From the NCBI RefSeq assembly GCF_042678405.1, contig NZ_JBHTLI010000001.1, forward strand, positions 1,860,001 to 1,924,000: a stretch of 64,000 nt of DNA. The letters run 5' to 3'. The translations under genes were made by a program, and so were the position numbers. This document shows, in pieces, positions 8,304-17,412 of this stretch. Position 1 is the stretch's first letter. The number at the start of each line of letters is the position of its first letter. The notes beneath the pieces were generated by a model. It ran no database searches. It saw nothing but the letters and a program-made list of their open reading frames with translations, and was not told the origin of the DNA. This DNA is from Salegentibacter_A chungangensis. GTDB lineage: Bacteria > Bacteroidota > Bacteroidia > Flavobacteriales > Flavobacteriaceae.

Positions 8304-10262
8304 TTAGGTTTCAATTCTGAAAATATGGGCAGGAATGCTTTGCGGATGCAACTCCACGTAATTCCATTCATTTTGCCACATATAATTTGAACCATTTAGC
8401 AGGTCGTGTACGTTGTAGGAATTTGGGTTTTTTATCTTGAACAGGTCTACCGGCATTTTCACCCAGCCCGACTGGCTGTGATCTGGATCCAGGCTCACCA
8501 CGATCAGCAGTTTATTACCGGAATCTTCGTCGATCTTTGAATAACAAAGGATCATTTTATTGTCGGTTTCCGAAAACTCGATATTCCAGGTGGTCTGGAG
8601 TGCGTGATTTTCAAGGCGAAGCAAGTTGAGCCTGGTAATGAGTTCTTTGGTCTTGGTAGACTTGTGCCAGTCCCAGTTCTTGATCTCATATTTTTCAGAA
8701 CGGGTATACTCTTCTTTTCCGGGATAGGCTTCATTCAGATTAAATTCGAAAAGCGGCCCATAAATGCCGAAATTTGAAGAAAGCGTGGATGCCAGGACTA
8801 TCCTGATAAGAAATGCTGATTCCGGCTGGTCTTCCAGGGAAACCGGAAGAATATCGGGGGTGTTTGGCCAGAAATTCGGCCTGAAATATTCCCGAAGCTC
8901 AGATTTTGAAAGTTCGGTAAGATATTCAATAAAATCTTCTTTGGTGTTTCTCCAGGTGAAATAGGTATAGGACTGGGTAAACCCGAGTTTAGCCAGTTTT
9001 TCCATCACCCTTGGGCGCGTAAAGGCTTCGGCCAGGAAGATGATTCCGTCGTGTTTTTCATTGATCTCCCGGATCAGCCAATTCCAGAAAACGAAAGACT
9101 TGGTGTGAGGGTTATCTACCCGAAAGATCTTTATTCCCTTGTCTATCCAGTATTCTACAATGCTCTTGAGTTCTTCCCAGAGATTTTTCCAGTCTTCGGT
9201 TTCAAAATTTACCGGTAATACATCCTGATATTTCTTTGGCGGGTTCTCTGCATACTGTACGGTCCCGTCTGGCCTCCATTTAAACCATTGCGGGTGTGCC
9301 TTAACGTAGGGATGGTCTGGAGAGCACTGTATCGCAAAGTCCAGGGCTATTTCCATATCCAGATCGTGAGCTTTTTCAACGAAACTTTTAAAATCCTCAA
9401 GACTGCCCAGTTCCGGATGAATGGCCTTATGCCCTCCTTCTTTAGAACCGATCGCCCAGGGAGAGCCGGGATCTCCGGGGTTGGCTTCCGTGGCATTATT
9501 TATTCCCTTGCGATGACTTAGCCCTATGGGATGAATTGGCGGAAGATAGATCACGTTAAAGCCCATCCTGGCAATTTCGGGTAAGATCTTTTCACTGTCT
9601 TTAAATGTTCCGTGTTTACCTTTGTGTTCTGAAGACGATCTGGGGAAAAACTCATACCAGGCACTAAAGAGCGCTCTTTTTCTTTCCACCTTTAATATCA
9701 GGACCTTCTCATACCAGGTAGCAATCTTTTTGTCCCGGGTGTTATACATCATCTCGGCAGTTTCTTTGCTAAAAACCTGCTCGATGGCACGGCCTTCGCT
9801 TTTTGGGTCTTTAAGCAATGTCATCCACTTTTCCAGTTTCTTTTTCTGGCCAACAGTGGCCCTTTCTTTTGCTTTTTCCATTAGTTCGGCTCCTATCAGC
9901 AATTGGAGTTTTATATCCTGTCCGGCTTCCATCTTTTTCTCAAGGTCAGAAAGCCAGGTTGCGTAATGATCTACCCAAGCCTCCAGGGTATACTCATAAT
10001 ATCCTGTTTCTTCAGGAATAAGACTGGCCGTCCAATGATCATTTTCTTCAAAATTCATTGGAATTTCATTCCATTTTTTATCCCTGCCCCCTTTTTTCTT
10101 TTGTTTTCTGTAGAGCAGGACAGCTTCCAGTTTATCGTGACCGTCCCCGAAAATATCCGCGCTAAGCTTCATCGGTTCGTTCACTATTCGTTTTACCGGA
10201 TGCTTCCCGCAATCAATTTGAGGGTATACGTGTTCTATGACTATTCTTTTAAGACCTTCCAA
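8304..10262 (-). CDS. glgE: Alpha-1,4-glucan:maltose-1-phosphate maltosyltransferase (GlgE)
   Basis: GlgE extends alpha-1,4-glucans by two glucose units from maltose-1-phosphate and releases phosphate. An N-terminal beta domain (VYPQIDCGKHPVKRIVNEP) and a helical insert precede the GH13_3 barrel. Nucleophile Asp383 lies in the diagnostic FRVDNPHTK motif and acid/base Glu412 in FLAEAFTRP. At 652 aa the length is typical. The start must be TTG at 10262: an in-frame stop lies at 10275-10277, and no ATG or GTG occurs before residue 31, which is already past the conserved N-terminus. No Shine-Dalgarno site is visible. It heads the minus-strand operon glgE-treS/mak-glgB and is divergent from treZ across 198 nt. 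Confidence 0.95.
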   Translation of the reverse strand: MEGLKRIVIEHVYPQIDCGKHPVKRIVNEPMKLSADIFGDGHDKLEAVLLYRKQKKKGGRDKKWNEIPMNFEENDHWTASLIPEETGYYEYTLEAWVDHYATWLSDLEKKMEAGQDIKLQLLIGAELMEKAKERATVGQKKKLEKWMTLLKDPKSEGRAIEQVFSKETAEMMYNTRDKKIATWYEKVLILKVERKRALFSAWYEFFPRSSSEHKGKHGTFKDSEKILPEIARMGFNVIYLPPIHPIGLSHRKGINNATEANPGDPGSPWAIGSKEGGHKAIHPELGSLEDFKSFVEKAHDLDMEIALDFAIQCSPDHPYVKAHPQWFKWRPDGTVQYAENPPKKYQDVLPVNFETEDWKNLWEELKSIVEYWIDKGIKIFRVDNPHTKSFVFWNWLIREINEKHDGIIFLAEAFTRPRVMEKLAKLGFTQSYTYFTWRNTKEDFIEYLTELSKSELREYFRPNFWPNTPDILPVSLEDQPESAFLIRIVLASTLSSNFGIYGPLFEFNLNEAYPGKEEYTRSEKYEIKNWDWHKSTKTKELITRLNLLRLENHALQTTWNIEFSETDNKMILCYSKIDEDSGNKLLIVVSLDPDHSQSGWVKMPVDLFKIKNPNSYNVHDLLNGSNYMWQNEWNYVELHPQSIPAHIFRIET

Positions 10263-10396
10263 GTTATTAGTATTTTAAAGGGTTGTCGAGCCTTAAGGCT
10301 TGAGATAATAAGGCGAAAAGGGTGATAGAGGGGGCGTTTAAATCACTTAAAATTAGATGATTGCGTGCTAATTGTAAGTTAAAAATATATTAAACA

Positions 10397-10428
10397 TTGA
10401 AACTTAAAACTTATCATTCATAGATTTG
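10397..10428 (+). promoter_or_regulatory. Probable promoter of the treZ operon
   Basis: A perfect Bacteroidota -7 element TAGATTTG (10421-10428) follows a TTG at 10397-10399 with 21 nt between, close to the usual -33/-7 spacing. It lies 32 nt before the treZ ATG. The rest of the 198-nt divergent region (10263-10460) holds AT-rich DNA. I saw no clear minus-strand -7 box for glgE. Confidence 0.6.
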
Positions 10429-10460
10429 GTTGGTTATCTAAACTTTGAAGCAGAAGGGAT

Positions 10461-12278
10461 ATGGAAAGGATTTTGGGCCCACATTTTATTAATGATGGCT
10501 GTAGCTTTACGGTTTGGGCTCCTTTTGCTGAAAAGATCCGGATCCTTCTTAAGAATTCTGAAAAGCCCATAACACCGGAAATGGATAAGGCCGGTTATTG
10601 GGAAGTTACTCTGAAAAACATTGAACCCGGGACTTTATATAAAATTGAAGTTGACGGGGAAAGCTATCCCGATCCTGCTTCCAGGTCGCAACCTCACGGA
10701 GTGCATTCGTGGTCTGAAGTGGTTTCTGAAGAATTCTCCTGGGATGACGAATCCTGGATTCCGCCAAAACAGGAGCAGCTCATAATTTATGAATTGCATA
10801 CCGGTACCTTCTCTACAGAAGGGAACTTTAGCGGAATACAGAAGAAATTGGATCACCTGAAGGAGCTTGGGATAAACTGTATTGAGATTATGCCTATCGC
10901 CAGATTTCCCGGTAACCGGAATTGGGGTTATGATGGGGTGTATCCATTCGCTGTCCAGGAAAGTTACGGAGGGAGGGGACAGCTGAAAGAATTGATAAAT
11001 GAAGCCCATAAAAAGGGAATCGCGGTCATTCTGGATGTGGTCTATAACCATATGGGCCCTGAAGGAAATTATCTTTCCCTTTTTGGTCCTTATTTCACCT
11101 CAAAATACGAGACTCCCTGGGGGCAAGCGATGAATTTTGACGATGAATATTCTGATGAGGTTTGCAATTTCTTTATTCAGAATGCCAAAATGTGGCTCGG
11201 GGAATTCCATTTTGACGGGTTGCGCCTTGATGCCGTACACGAGATTATAGACAGCAGTGCTATTCATTTCTTAAGGCAGCTGAGCTATTCGGTTAAGGAA
11301 CTGGAACGGGATACCGGTAAAAAATACTTTCTTATAGCCGAAAGTGACCGTAATGACCGCAGAACTATCGATAATTATTCCAATGGTGGCTACGCTTTGG
11401 AGGGACAGTGGACAGACGATTTCCATCATTCCGTTCATACTCTTCTAACCTCTGAAAAGGACGGGTATTATTCCGATTTTGGTAAGCTTTGGTGTTTTAA
11501 TAAGGCCTTGAAACAGGCCTTTGTTTATGACGGTATTTATTCAGAACACCGTAAACGCACCGTAGGCATTGATCCTGAAGGCCTGGCACCTGAAAAATTC
11601 GTGGTTTGTGTGCAAAATCACGATCAGGTAGGGAACCGGATGCTGGGAGAAAGACTTTCTGATCTTGTTTCTTTTGAAGCACAAAAACTCGCTGCAGGAA
11701 TCCTGCTTGTTTCGCCTTATGTGCCTATGCTTTTTATGGGCGAGGAATTTGCTGAATCCAATCCTTTCCTGTACTTCGTGAGCCACGGGGATAAAGAGTT
11801 GATCCGGGCTGTCCAGGAAGGCCGGAAAAGAGAATTCAAATATTTTCTGAAACAGGAAGGGGATTTTCCAGACCCGCAGGCTGAAGAAACTTTTTTACGT
11901 TCAAGGCTTAACTGGAATTTTAAAGAAGACCCGTTTAAGGCCTGTATTTTTGAGTATTATATGTATCTCATCAAACTAAGAAAGGAAGCAGCTTTTAAAG
12001 AATTAAATGCCAGAAATTTTAATATAGAGGCCAGTGAAGACCGAAAATTGCTTAACTTAACTACCAATGGTCCGGATAAAAAGTTATATGTGGCCATTAA
12101 TTTTGAACGTACTCCCCAAACTATAAAAATACCAGCAACCGGGAACTCAGCTTCCTGGAAAAAGATCATTGCTTCAGCCGAGAAGAAATGGAAAGGACCA
12201 CTGTCTTTTCCTGATGCCTTTAAAGCTGAAAGTCACTTCGAACTTCCACCTACTTCAATTTTGGTATACAAAACCTGA
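10461..12278 (+). CDS. treZ: Malto-oligosyltrehalose trehalohydrolase (TreZ)
   Basis: TreZ hydrolyses the bond next to the terminal trehalosyl unit of malto-oligosyltrehalose and so releases free trehalose. The N-terminal CBM48-like domain (GCSFTVWAPFAEKIRI) precedes a GH13_10 barrel with WGYDGVYPFAVQ, nucleophile Asp257 in GLRLDAVHEI, acid/base Glu294 in LIAESDRND, and VQNHDQVGNR. At 605 aa the length is normal. The ATG has AGAAGGG close upstream. It is the first gene of the plus-strand operon treZ-GH57-treY-malQ and acts after TreY, the third gene. Trehalose made here is the substrate of the divergently encoded TreS-Mak, so the two operons form opposite arms of a trehalose/glucan cycle (inference). 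Confidence 0.95.
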   Translation: MERILGPHFINDGCSFTVWAPFAEKIRILLKNSEKPITPEMDKAGYWEVTLKNIEPGTLYKIEVDGESYPDPASRSQPHGVHSWSEVVSEEFSWDDESWIPPKQEQLIIYELHTGTFSTEGNFSGIQKKLDHLKELGINCIEIMPIARFPGNRNWGYDGVYPFAVQESYGGRGQLKELINEAHKKGIAVILDVVYNHMGPEGNYLSLFGPYFTSKYETPWGQAMNFDDEYSDEVCNFFIQNAKMWLGEFHFDGLRLDAVHEIIDSSAIHFLRQLSYSVKELERDTGKKYFLIAESDRNDRRTIDNYSNGGYALEGQWTDDFHHSVHTLLTSEKDGYYSDFGKLWCFNKALKQAFVYDGIYSEHRKRTVGIDPEGLAPEKFVVCVQNHDQVGNRMLGERLSDLVSFEAQKLAAGILLVSPYVPMLFMGEEFAESNPFLYFVSHGDKELIRAVQEGRKREFKYFLKQEGDFPDPQAEETFLRSRLNWNFKEDPFKACIFEYYMYLIKLRKEAAFKELNARNFNIEASEDRKLLNLTTNGPDKKLYVAINFERTPQTIKIPATGNSASWKKIIASAEKKWKGPLSFPDAFKAESHFELPPTSILVYKT

Positions 12279-12352
12279 GCTATCAGGACTTAATCATCCG
12301 GCTGCAGGACCGGGCTTTACCCGTAAACTGTCAGCTGCTAAAATTGTTCCTT

Positions 12353-14779
12353 ATGAATAATAAATATATCTGTATACACGGCCATTTTTATCAACCTCCC
12401 CGCGAGAACCCCTGGCTGAACAAAGTTGAGATCCAGGATTCTGCTTATCCTTTCCACGACTGGAACCACAGGATAAATGCCGAATGCTATGTACGTAATA
12501 CCTCTTCCAGGATCCTGGACCCGGAATCTAAGATCAGTGCCATTATGAATAACTATGCCTGGATGAGCTTTAATATAGGACCAACTCTCCTTGCCTGGAT
12601 GGAAAATGAAGCGCCGGAAACCTATGAGGGTATCCTGAGGGCAGACCAGGAAAGTCAGAAACGATTCTCCGGTCACGGCTCGGCACTTGCCCAAGCATAT
12701 AATCACCTGATTATGCCACTTGCCAACCGACGGGATATGGAAACCCAGGTTATTTGGGGAATAGAGGATTTTGAATCCCGTTTTAAACGATATCCGGAGG
12801 GGATGTGGCTTGGTGAAACCGCGGTCAATACCGAAGTTCTGGAGGTCCTTGCCAAGTACGAAATTAAATTCACCATCCTGTCTCCTTATCAGGCAAAACA
12901 GGTAAGGAAAATAGGAGATACGGAATGGAAAGATGCCTCTAATGCAAAAGTTAATCCCAGAAAAGCCTACCGCTGTAACCTTCCTTCAGGCAGATATATT
13001 GACCTGTTTTTTTACGATGGTCCGGCCTCACAGGGAGTTGCATTTGAAGGCTTGCTGGATAATGGTGAAGATTTTGCGAAACGGCTTACCGGGCAGTTCA
13101 CCTCTTCACAGGAAACTCAGCTGGTTCATATCGCTACTGACGGGGAGAGCTATGGTCACCACCACTACCTTGGAGAAATGGCGCTTTCCTATTGCTTAAA
13201 TAAAATTGAAAACGATAAGGATATTAAGCTCACTGTTTATGGAGAATTCCTTGAAAAATTCCCTCCTGAATATGAAGCCCAGATTCTTGAAGATACCTCC
13301 TGGAGTTGTTCACACGGCGTCGGCCGCTGGAAGGAAGATTGTGGCTGCAGTACCGGGGGAAGGCCAAACTGGAACCAGAAATGGAGGGCACCCCTCAGGG
13401 AAACTTTCGACTGGATAAGGAAGGAACTTATAATCCTGTATGAGAAGGAAATGGAGGCCTTCTCTTCCCGGGCCTGGGAACTAAGGGATAAATATATAAT
13501 GATAATCCTTGATAGAAATGAAACTAATGTAGCTGAATTCCTTAAGGAAAATTTTGAGCAGGAACTTTCTGAAGAAGATAAGGTGAAGGTCCTGAAACTA
13601 CTGGAGATGCAATACCATTGTATGCTTATGTATACCAGTTGCGGCTGGTTCTTTGATGAAGTGACGGGAATTGAATCTATGCAGGATATCTTCTACGCCA
13701 CCAGGGCTATTCAGCTGGCCGATGAAATAAACGGAAAAGTTTATGAGGCAGATTTCGTAAAACTCCTGGAAAAAATACCCAGTAATATTCCGGAATTCGG
13801 AACTGCACTTACCGCCTATAATCGTTATGTGAGGCCAATGCGAATTGATATGATAAGGGTTGGAGCACACTATGCTGTTTCCTCACTTTTTGAAGAGTTT
13901 CCGGAAGAGATCAACCTTTATAACTTCAAGGCTTCGGTTAAGGCGAATTATTATTATGAAGCAGGAAAGCAAAAGCTTGTAATAGGCAGGACAGAGTTCA
14001 AATCTGACATTACCTGGGAAACCGTTGATATTTCCTATGCCGTGCTGCATATGGGAGACCATCATCTTTTTGGGGGAGTCAGGAAATTTCTTGGGTCTGA
14101 GGCTTTGGAAGAGATGCATCAAAAAGCGGCTGAACTGTTCAAAAAGGGAAATATCTATGAGATCTTCAATATGATGGACGCCTTTTTTGGAAACCACAAT
14201 TACTCCTTCTGGCACCTTTTCCGGGATGAGAAAAGGCGAATTATGGAGCAGGTGACCGAGAATACGCTTAAAAGTGCAGAAGCTGCGGTGCAACAGTTGT
14301 ATGATAATGCTTACCCGTTGTTACAGACCTTCAGGGAGATCAACCTGCAAGTCCCTAACCGCCTTAAACTGCCCATAGAAATGGCAGTGAACACGAAACT
14401 CACCCATATTTTAAAGGACAAGCCATTTAACCTCCAAAGATTCACTAAGATTCTTAACTCTTCTGAACTTGTGGAACTTGAACTTGACGTGGTAACCCTT
14501 AATTATCTTACCAATGAAAAACTTACTTCCCTGTTAAATGACCTGAAGCAGCACCCTGAGAATCTCACCATTCTCGCTGAGATTAATCATTTGCTTAAAG
14601 TTATAAGTAAAAGTTCCATCAAACCCGATAAATGGGAAGCTCAGAATATCGCATTTCAAATTAAATCTGATCATTTTTCGGTTTTTAACCGCAACAGCGA
14701 AGATGGCAATCCCGAATCTCTGGCCTGGGTTTCCGGGTTTAAAGAACTGGCGAATCACTTAAATCTTGTCGTGAAGTGA
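12353..14779 (+). CDS. GH57 glycoside hydrolase with DUF3536-type C-terminus
   Basis: This is a glycoside hydrolase family 57 protein of 808 aa. The conserved regions are visible: HGHFYQPPRENPW at the N-terminus, DWNHRINAECY, candidate nucleophile Glu155 in MWLGETAVN, and candidate acid Asp263 in IATDGESYGHHH. The second half (from about residue 400) is mostly helical and matches, from memory, the DUF3536 type. ATG at 12353 is preferred over the in-frame TTG nine bases upstream. GH57 members act on alpha-glucans as amylases, amylopullulanases, branching enzymes or 4-glucanotransferases; the specificity here is not known. The gene sits between treZ and treY, a place often taken by the debranching enzyme TreX, so a glycogen-trimming role is a reasonable hypothesis. 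There is no signal peptide, so it is cytosolic. It overlaps treY by 4 nt. Confidence 0.9.
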   Translation: MNNKYICIHGHFYQPPRENPWLNKVEIQDSAYPFHDWNHRINAECYVRNTSSRILDPESKISAIMNNYAWMSFNIGPTLLAWMENEAPETYEGILRADQESQKRFSGHGSALAQAYNHLIMPLANRRDMETQVIWGIEDFESRFKRYPEGMWLGETAVNTEVLEVLAKYEIKFTILSPYQAKQVRKIGDTEWKDASNAKVNPRKAYRCNLPSGRYIDLFFYDGPASQGVAFEGLLDNGEDFAKRLTGQFTSSQETQLVHIATDGESYGHHHYLGEMALSYCLNKIENDKDIKLTVYGEFLEKFPPEYEAQILEDTSWSCSHGVGRWKEDCGCSTGGRPNWNQKWRAPLRETFDWIRKELIILYEKEMEAFSSRAWELRDKYIMIILDRNETNVAEFLKENFEQELSEEDKVKVLKLLEMQYHCMLMYTSCGWFFDEVTGIESMQDIFYATRAIQLADEINGKVYEADFVKLLEKIPSNIPEFGTALTAYNRYVRPMRIDMIRVGAHYAVSSLFEEFPEEINLYNFKASVKANYYYEAGKQKLVIGRTEFKSDITWETVDISYAVLHMGDHHLFGGVRKFLGSEALEEMHQKAAELFKKGNIYEIFNMMDAFFGNHNYSFWHLFRDEKRRIMEQVTENTLKSAEAAVQQLYDNAYPLLQTFREINLQVPNRLKLPIEMAVNTKLTHILKDKPFNLQRFTKILNSSELVELELDVVTLNYLTNEKLTSLLNDLKQHPENLTILAEINHLLKVISKSSIKPDKWEAQNIAFQIKSDHFSVFNRNSEDGNPESLAWVSGFKELANHLNLVVK

Positions 14780-17412
14780 AAGTGCCGATAGCCACATACA
14801 GACTTCAGTTATTTTCAGGTTTTGGGTTTCAGGAACTGAAGGAAATTCTGGATTATCTGGAGCAACTCGGGATTTCCACTATCTATGCCTCCCCTTTTTT
14901 TGAAGCCAGAAGAGGAAGCACTCACGGCTATGATAATACAGACCCGCTTAAGATCAATCCTGAGATAGGTACGCTGGAGGAGTTCAGGGAGATTAGAAAA
15001 TTGCTTGATAAGAAAAAAATGAGCTGGATCCAGGATATAGTCCCTAATCATATGGCTTTTGATCCGGCGAATCCCTGGATTCGGGATATTCTAGAGCTTG
15101 GTGTAAAGTCTCATTATTATCAGCATTTTGATATTGACTGGAATTATAAGGAATTAGACAAAATAATGGCTCCTTTTCTTGGGGAGCTGAAAGAAGAAGT
15201 GATCAAGAAGGGGCAAATTAAATTAGATTTCGGGGAAAATGCTTTTGTCTTTAGATATTTTGAAAATTCCTACCCGGTAAATCTGCAAACCTATTCAAGG
15301 ATCTTTGAAGAACTGGAGGAAAAAGAATGGAAAAAGAAGTTCCGCTCTTTTTCAGGAACTGCTGAGGAGTTACAAAGGTTAAAAGCAGGTTTATGGGAGG
15401 AGCTGGATAAAAACCCCGTAATGAAGCATAAGATAAGTAAGAAGTTTGTTCAGATCAACAGTTCCCACAACTCTATAAGGGAAATTCTTCAGCTTCAAAA
15501 GTTTGTCCCTGTATATTGGAGAACCACCGAAAATGAGATTAATTATCGCAGGTTCTTTACCATAAACCATCTTATTTGCCTTAGGATGGAGGACAAAAAG
15601 GTATTTAAGGATTACCACGGTTTTATAAAGAAACTGGTAGAGGAAGAACTGATAAATGGGTTAAGGATAGATCATATAGACGGTTTGTTCGATCCACTGG
15701 AATACCTGCAAAGGCTGAGGAAAAACTTTGGGAAAGACGCCTACCTGGTTGTTGAGAAGATTCTTGAAAAATACGAGGAGCTTCCGGCAGAGTGGCCTGT
15801 GGAGGGAAGCACGGGTTACGAGTTTCTGGCACAGGTAAATCAGTTGCTTACCGCTAAAAAGAATGAAACTAAGTTTACAGAATTTTATAAGGCTCTGGTG
15901 CCGGAACTATCAGGTTATGAGCAAATTGTGTTTCAAAAGAAGCAGCTTGTACTGGAAAGCCGGATGAATGGAGAGTTGCAAAATCTATACGATCTTCTGG
16001 ATTCAGGAAAGCTTCTCGAAAAGAATGATTTTGAAGGATATTCAGTAAAAAAGGCACTTGGAGAAATACTCGCAGGTTTTCCGGTTTACAGGATATATCC
16101 GCAACAATTCCCTCTGAAAGAGAATGAAAAACAGGTAATAGAGGAAGCTGTTAGCCAAGCATTAAAATATACTTCTGAAGATACTGATATTTTTACGCAG
16201 CTTAAGGCTGTTTTATTGGGGGAATCTGATGCTGATGAAGATAAATCACTTTACTTCCTGCAAAGGTGCCAGCAGTTTACCGGGCCATTGGCGGCAAAAG
16301 GCGTGGAGGATACCAGCTTCTATATCTATAACAGGCTTATTTCTCATAATGAGGTTGGAGATTCTCCGGAAGGCTTCGGTATTAGCACCACAGAATTTCA
16401 CCAAAAAATGTTTCAGCGTTTAGACAGGTTTCCTTTGGCGATGAATGCTTCAGCAACTCACGATACCAAGAAGGGTGAGGATTCCAGGATGCGCCTGAAT
16501 GTTCTAAGTGAAATTCCTGATGAATTTTTCAGAAAAGTTAAAGAATGGCAGCAGCTGAACGGATTTCTGAAAAAAAGAAATATTCCTGATGCTAATGAGG
16601 AATACTTTCTTTATCAAAGTCTTTTAGCAGTAAAAGCATTTGGGGAAGAAACGGACTTTATTGAGCGTACAAAGGCTTATATGCAGAAAGCCTTAAGAGA
16701 AACCAAAGTGAATTCCAGCTGGGCCAGTCCTGACGAATCCTATGAAACGACGGTTCTGGAGTTTGTTGAAGCCATCTGGGAAAACAGGGAATTCAGGACT
16801 TCCTTTGATCCGTTTATGGAAAAGGTCAGTTATTATGGATGTTTAAAATCCCTGGGGCAGGTCGTGCTGAAATCTACGGCTCCCGGGCTTCCGGATGTAT
16901 ACCAGGGCACCGAATTATGGGAGTTTAATTATGTAGATCCTGACAACCGAAGGGCTGTTGATTATGAATTGAGGAAAAAATACCTGACTGAAATTAAACT
17001 AAACAAATCTCTGTCTTTATCAGGATTAAAGGGGAATTATCAAAATGGCAAGATCAAATTATATGTGTTGAATAAACTTTTAGAGTTGAGAAAAGCAGAT
17101 CCAAAACTTTTTTTTGAAGGAGACTATATTCCTGTCGAATTAGAGGGAAGGATATCAGATGGATTTATAGCATATTTCAGAAAATATAAAAAAAGAAGGG
17201 TCCTGGTTGTTCTGGCCCTGGAAGTAACTAAGGTTTTTGATGATAAGGGGTTTATTCCTGTTCCTGAAGAGACCTATATTTTACTAACAGAGAAATTTCC
17301 GAAAAAATGGAAAAACATCCTGAGCGGAGTAATATATGAATTCGGGGAGAGGATAAATGTTACTGAGCTTTTGAAAGAATTCCCCATTGTTGTTTTAAAG
17401 ACTGAAGGATGA
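14776..17412 (+). CDS. treY: Malto-oligosyltrehalose synthase (TreY)
   Basis: TreY turns the reducing-end alpha-1,4 bond of malto-oligosaccharides into an alpha,alpha-1,1 bond, giving malto-oligosyltrehalose for TreZ. The family signature ATYRLQL and GSTHGYDNTDPLKINPE open the protein. The GH13_26 barrel shows nucleophile Asp299 in GLRIDHIDGLFDP, VVEKILEKYEELP, and SATHDTKKGEDSRMR. Near the C-terminus is the typical PGLPDVYQGTELWEF. The 878 aa include the large inserted domains of TreY. The start is GTG, sharing GTGA with the stop of the preceding GH57 gene (4-nt overlap), so translation is probably coupled. The malQ start overlaps its stop in the same way. Confidence 0.95.
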   Translation: MKVPIATYRLQLFSGFGFQELKEILDYLEQLGISTIYASPFFEARRGSTHGYDNTDPLKINPEIGTLEEFREIRKLLDKKKMSWIQDIVPNHMAFDPANPWIRDILELGVKSHYYQHFDIDWNYKELDKIMAPFLGELKEEVIKKGQIKLDFGENAFVFRYFENSYPVNLQTYSRIFEELEEKEWKKKFRSFSGTAEELQRLKAGLWEELDKNPVMKHKISKKFVQINSSHNSIREILQLQKFVPVYWRTTENEINYRRFFTINHLICLRMEDKKVFKDYHGFIKKLVEEELINGLRIDHIDGLFDPLEYLQRLRKNFGKDAYLVVEKILEKYEELPAEWPVEGSTGYEFLAQVNQLLTAKKNETKFTEFYKALVPELSGYEQIVFQKKQLVLESRMNGELQNLYDLLDSGKLLEKNDFEGYSVKKALGEILAGFPVYRIYPQQFPLKENEKQVIEEAVSQALKYTSEDTDIFTQLKAVLLGESDADEDKSLYFLQRCQQFTGPLAAKGVEDTSFYIYNRLISHNEVGDSPEGFGISTTEFHQKMFQRLDRFPLAMNASATHDTKKGEDSRMRLNVLSEIPDEFFRKVKEWQQLNGFLKKRNIPDANEEYFLYQSLLAVKAFGEETDFIERTKAYMQKALRETKVNSSWASPDESYETTVLEFVEAIWENREFRTSFDPFMEKVSYYGCLKSLGQVVLKSTAPGLPDVYQGTELWEFNYVDPDNRRAVDYELRKKYLTEIKLNKSLSLSGLKGNYQNGKIKLYVLNKLLELRKADPKLFFEGDYIPVELEGRISDGFIAYFRKYKKRRVLVVLALEVTKVFDDKGFIPVPEETYILLTEKFPKKWKNILSGVIYEFGERINVTELLKEFPIVVLKTEG

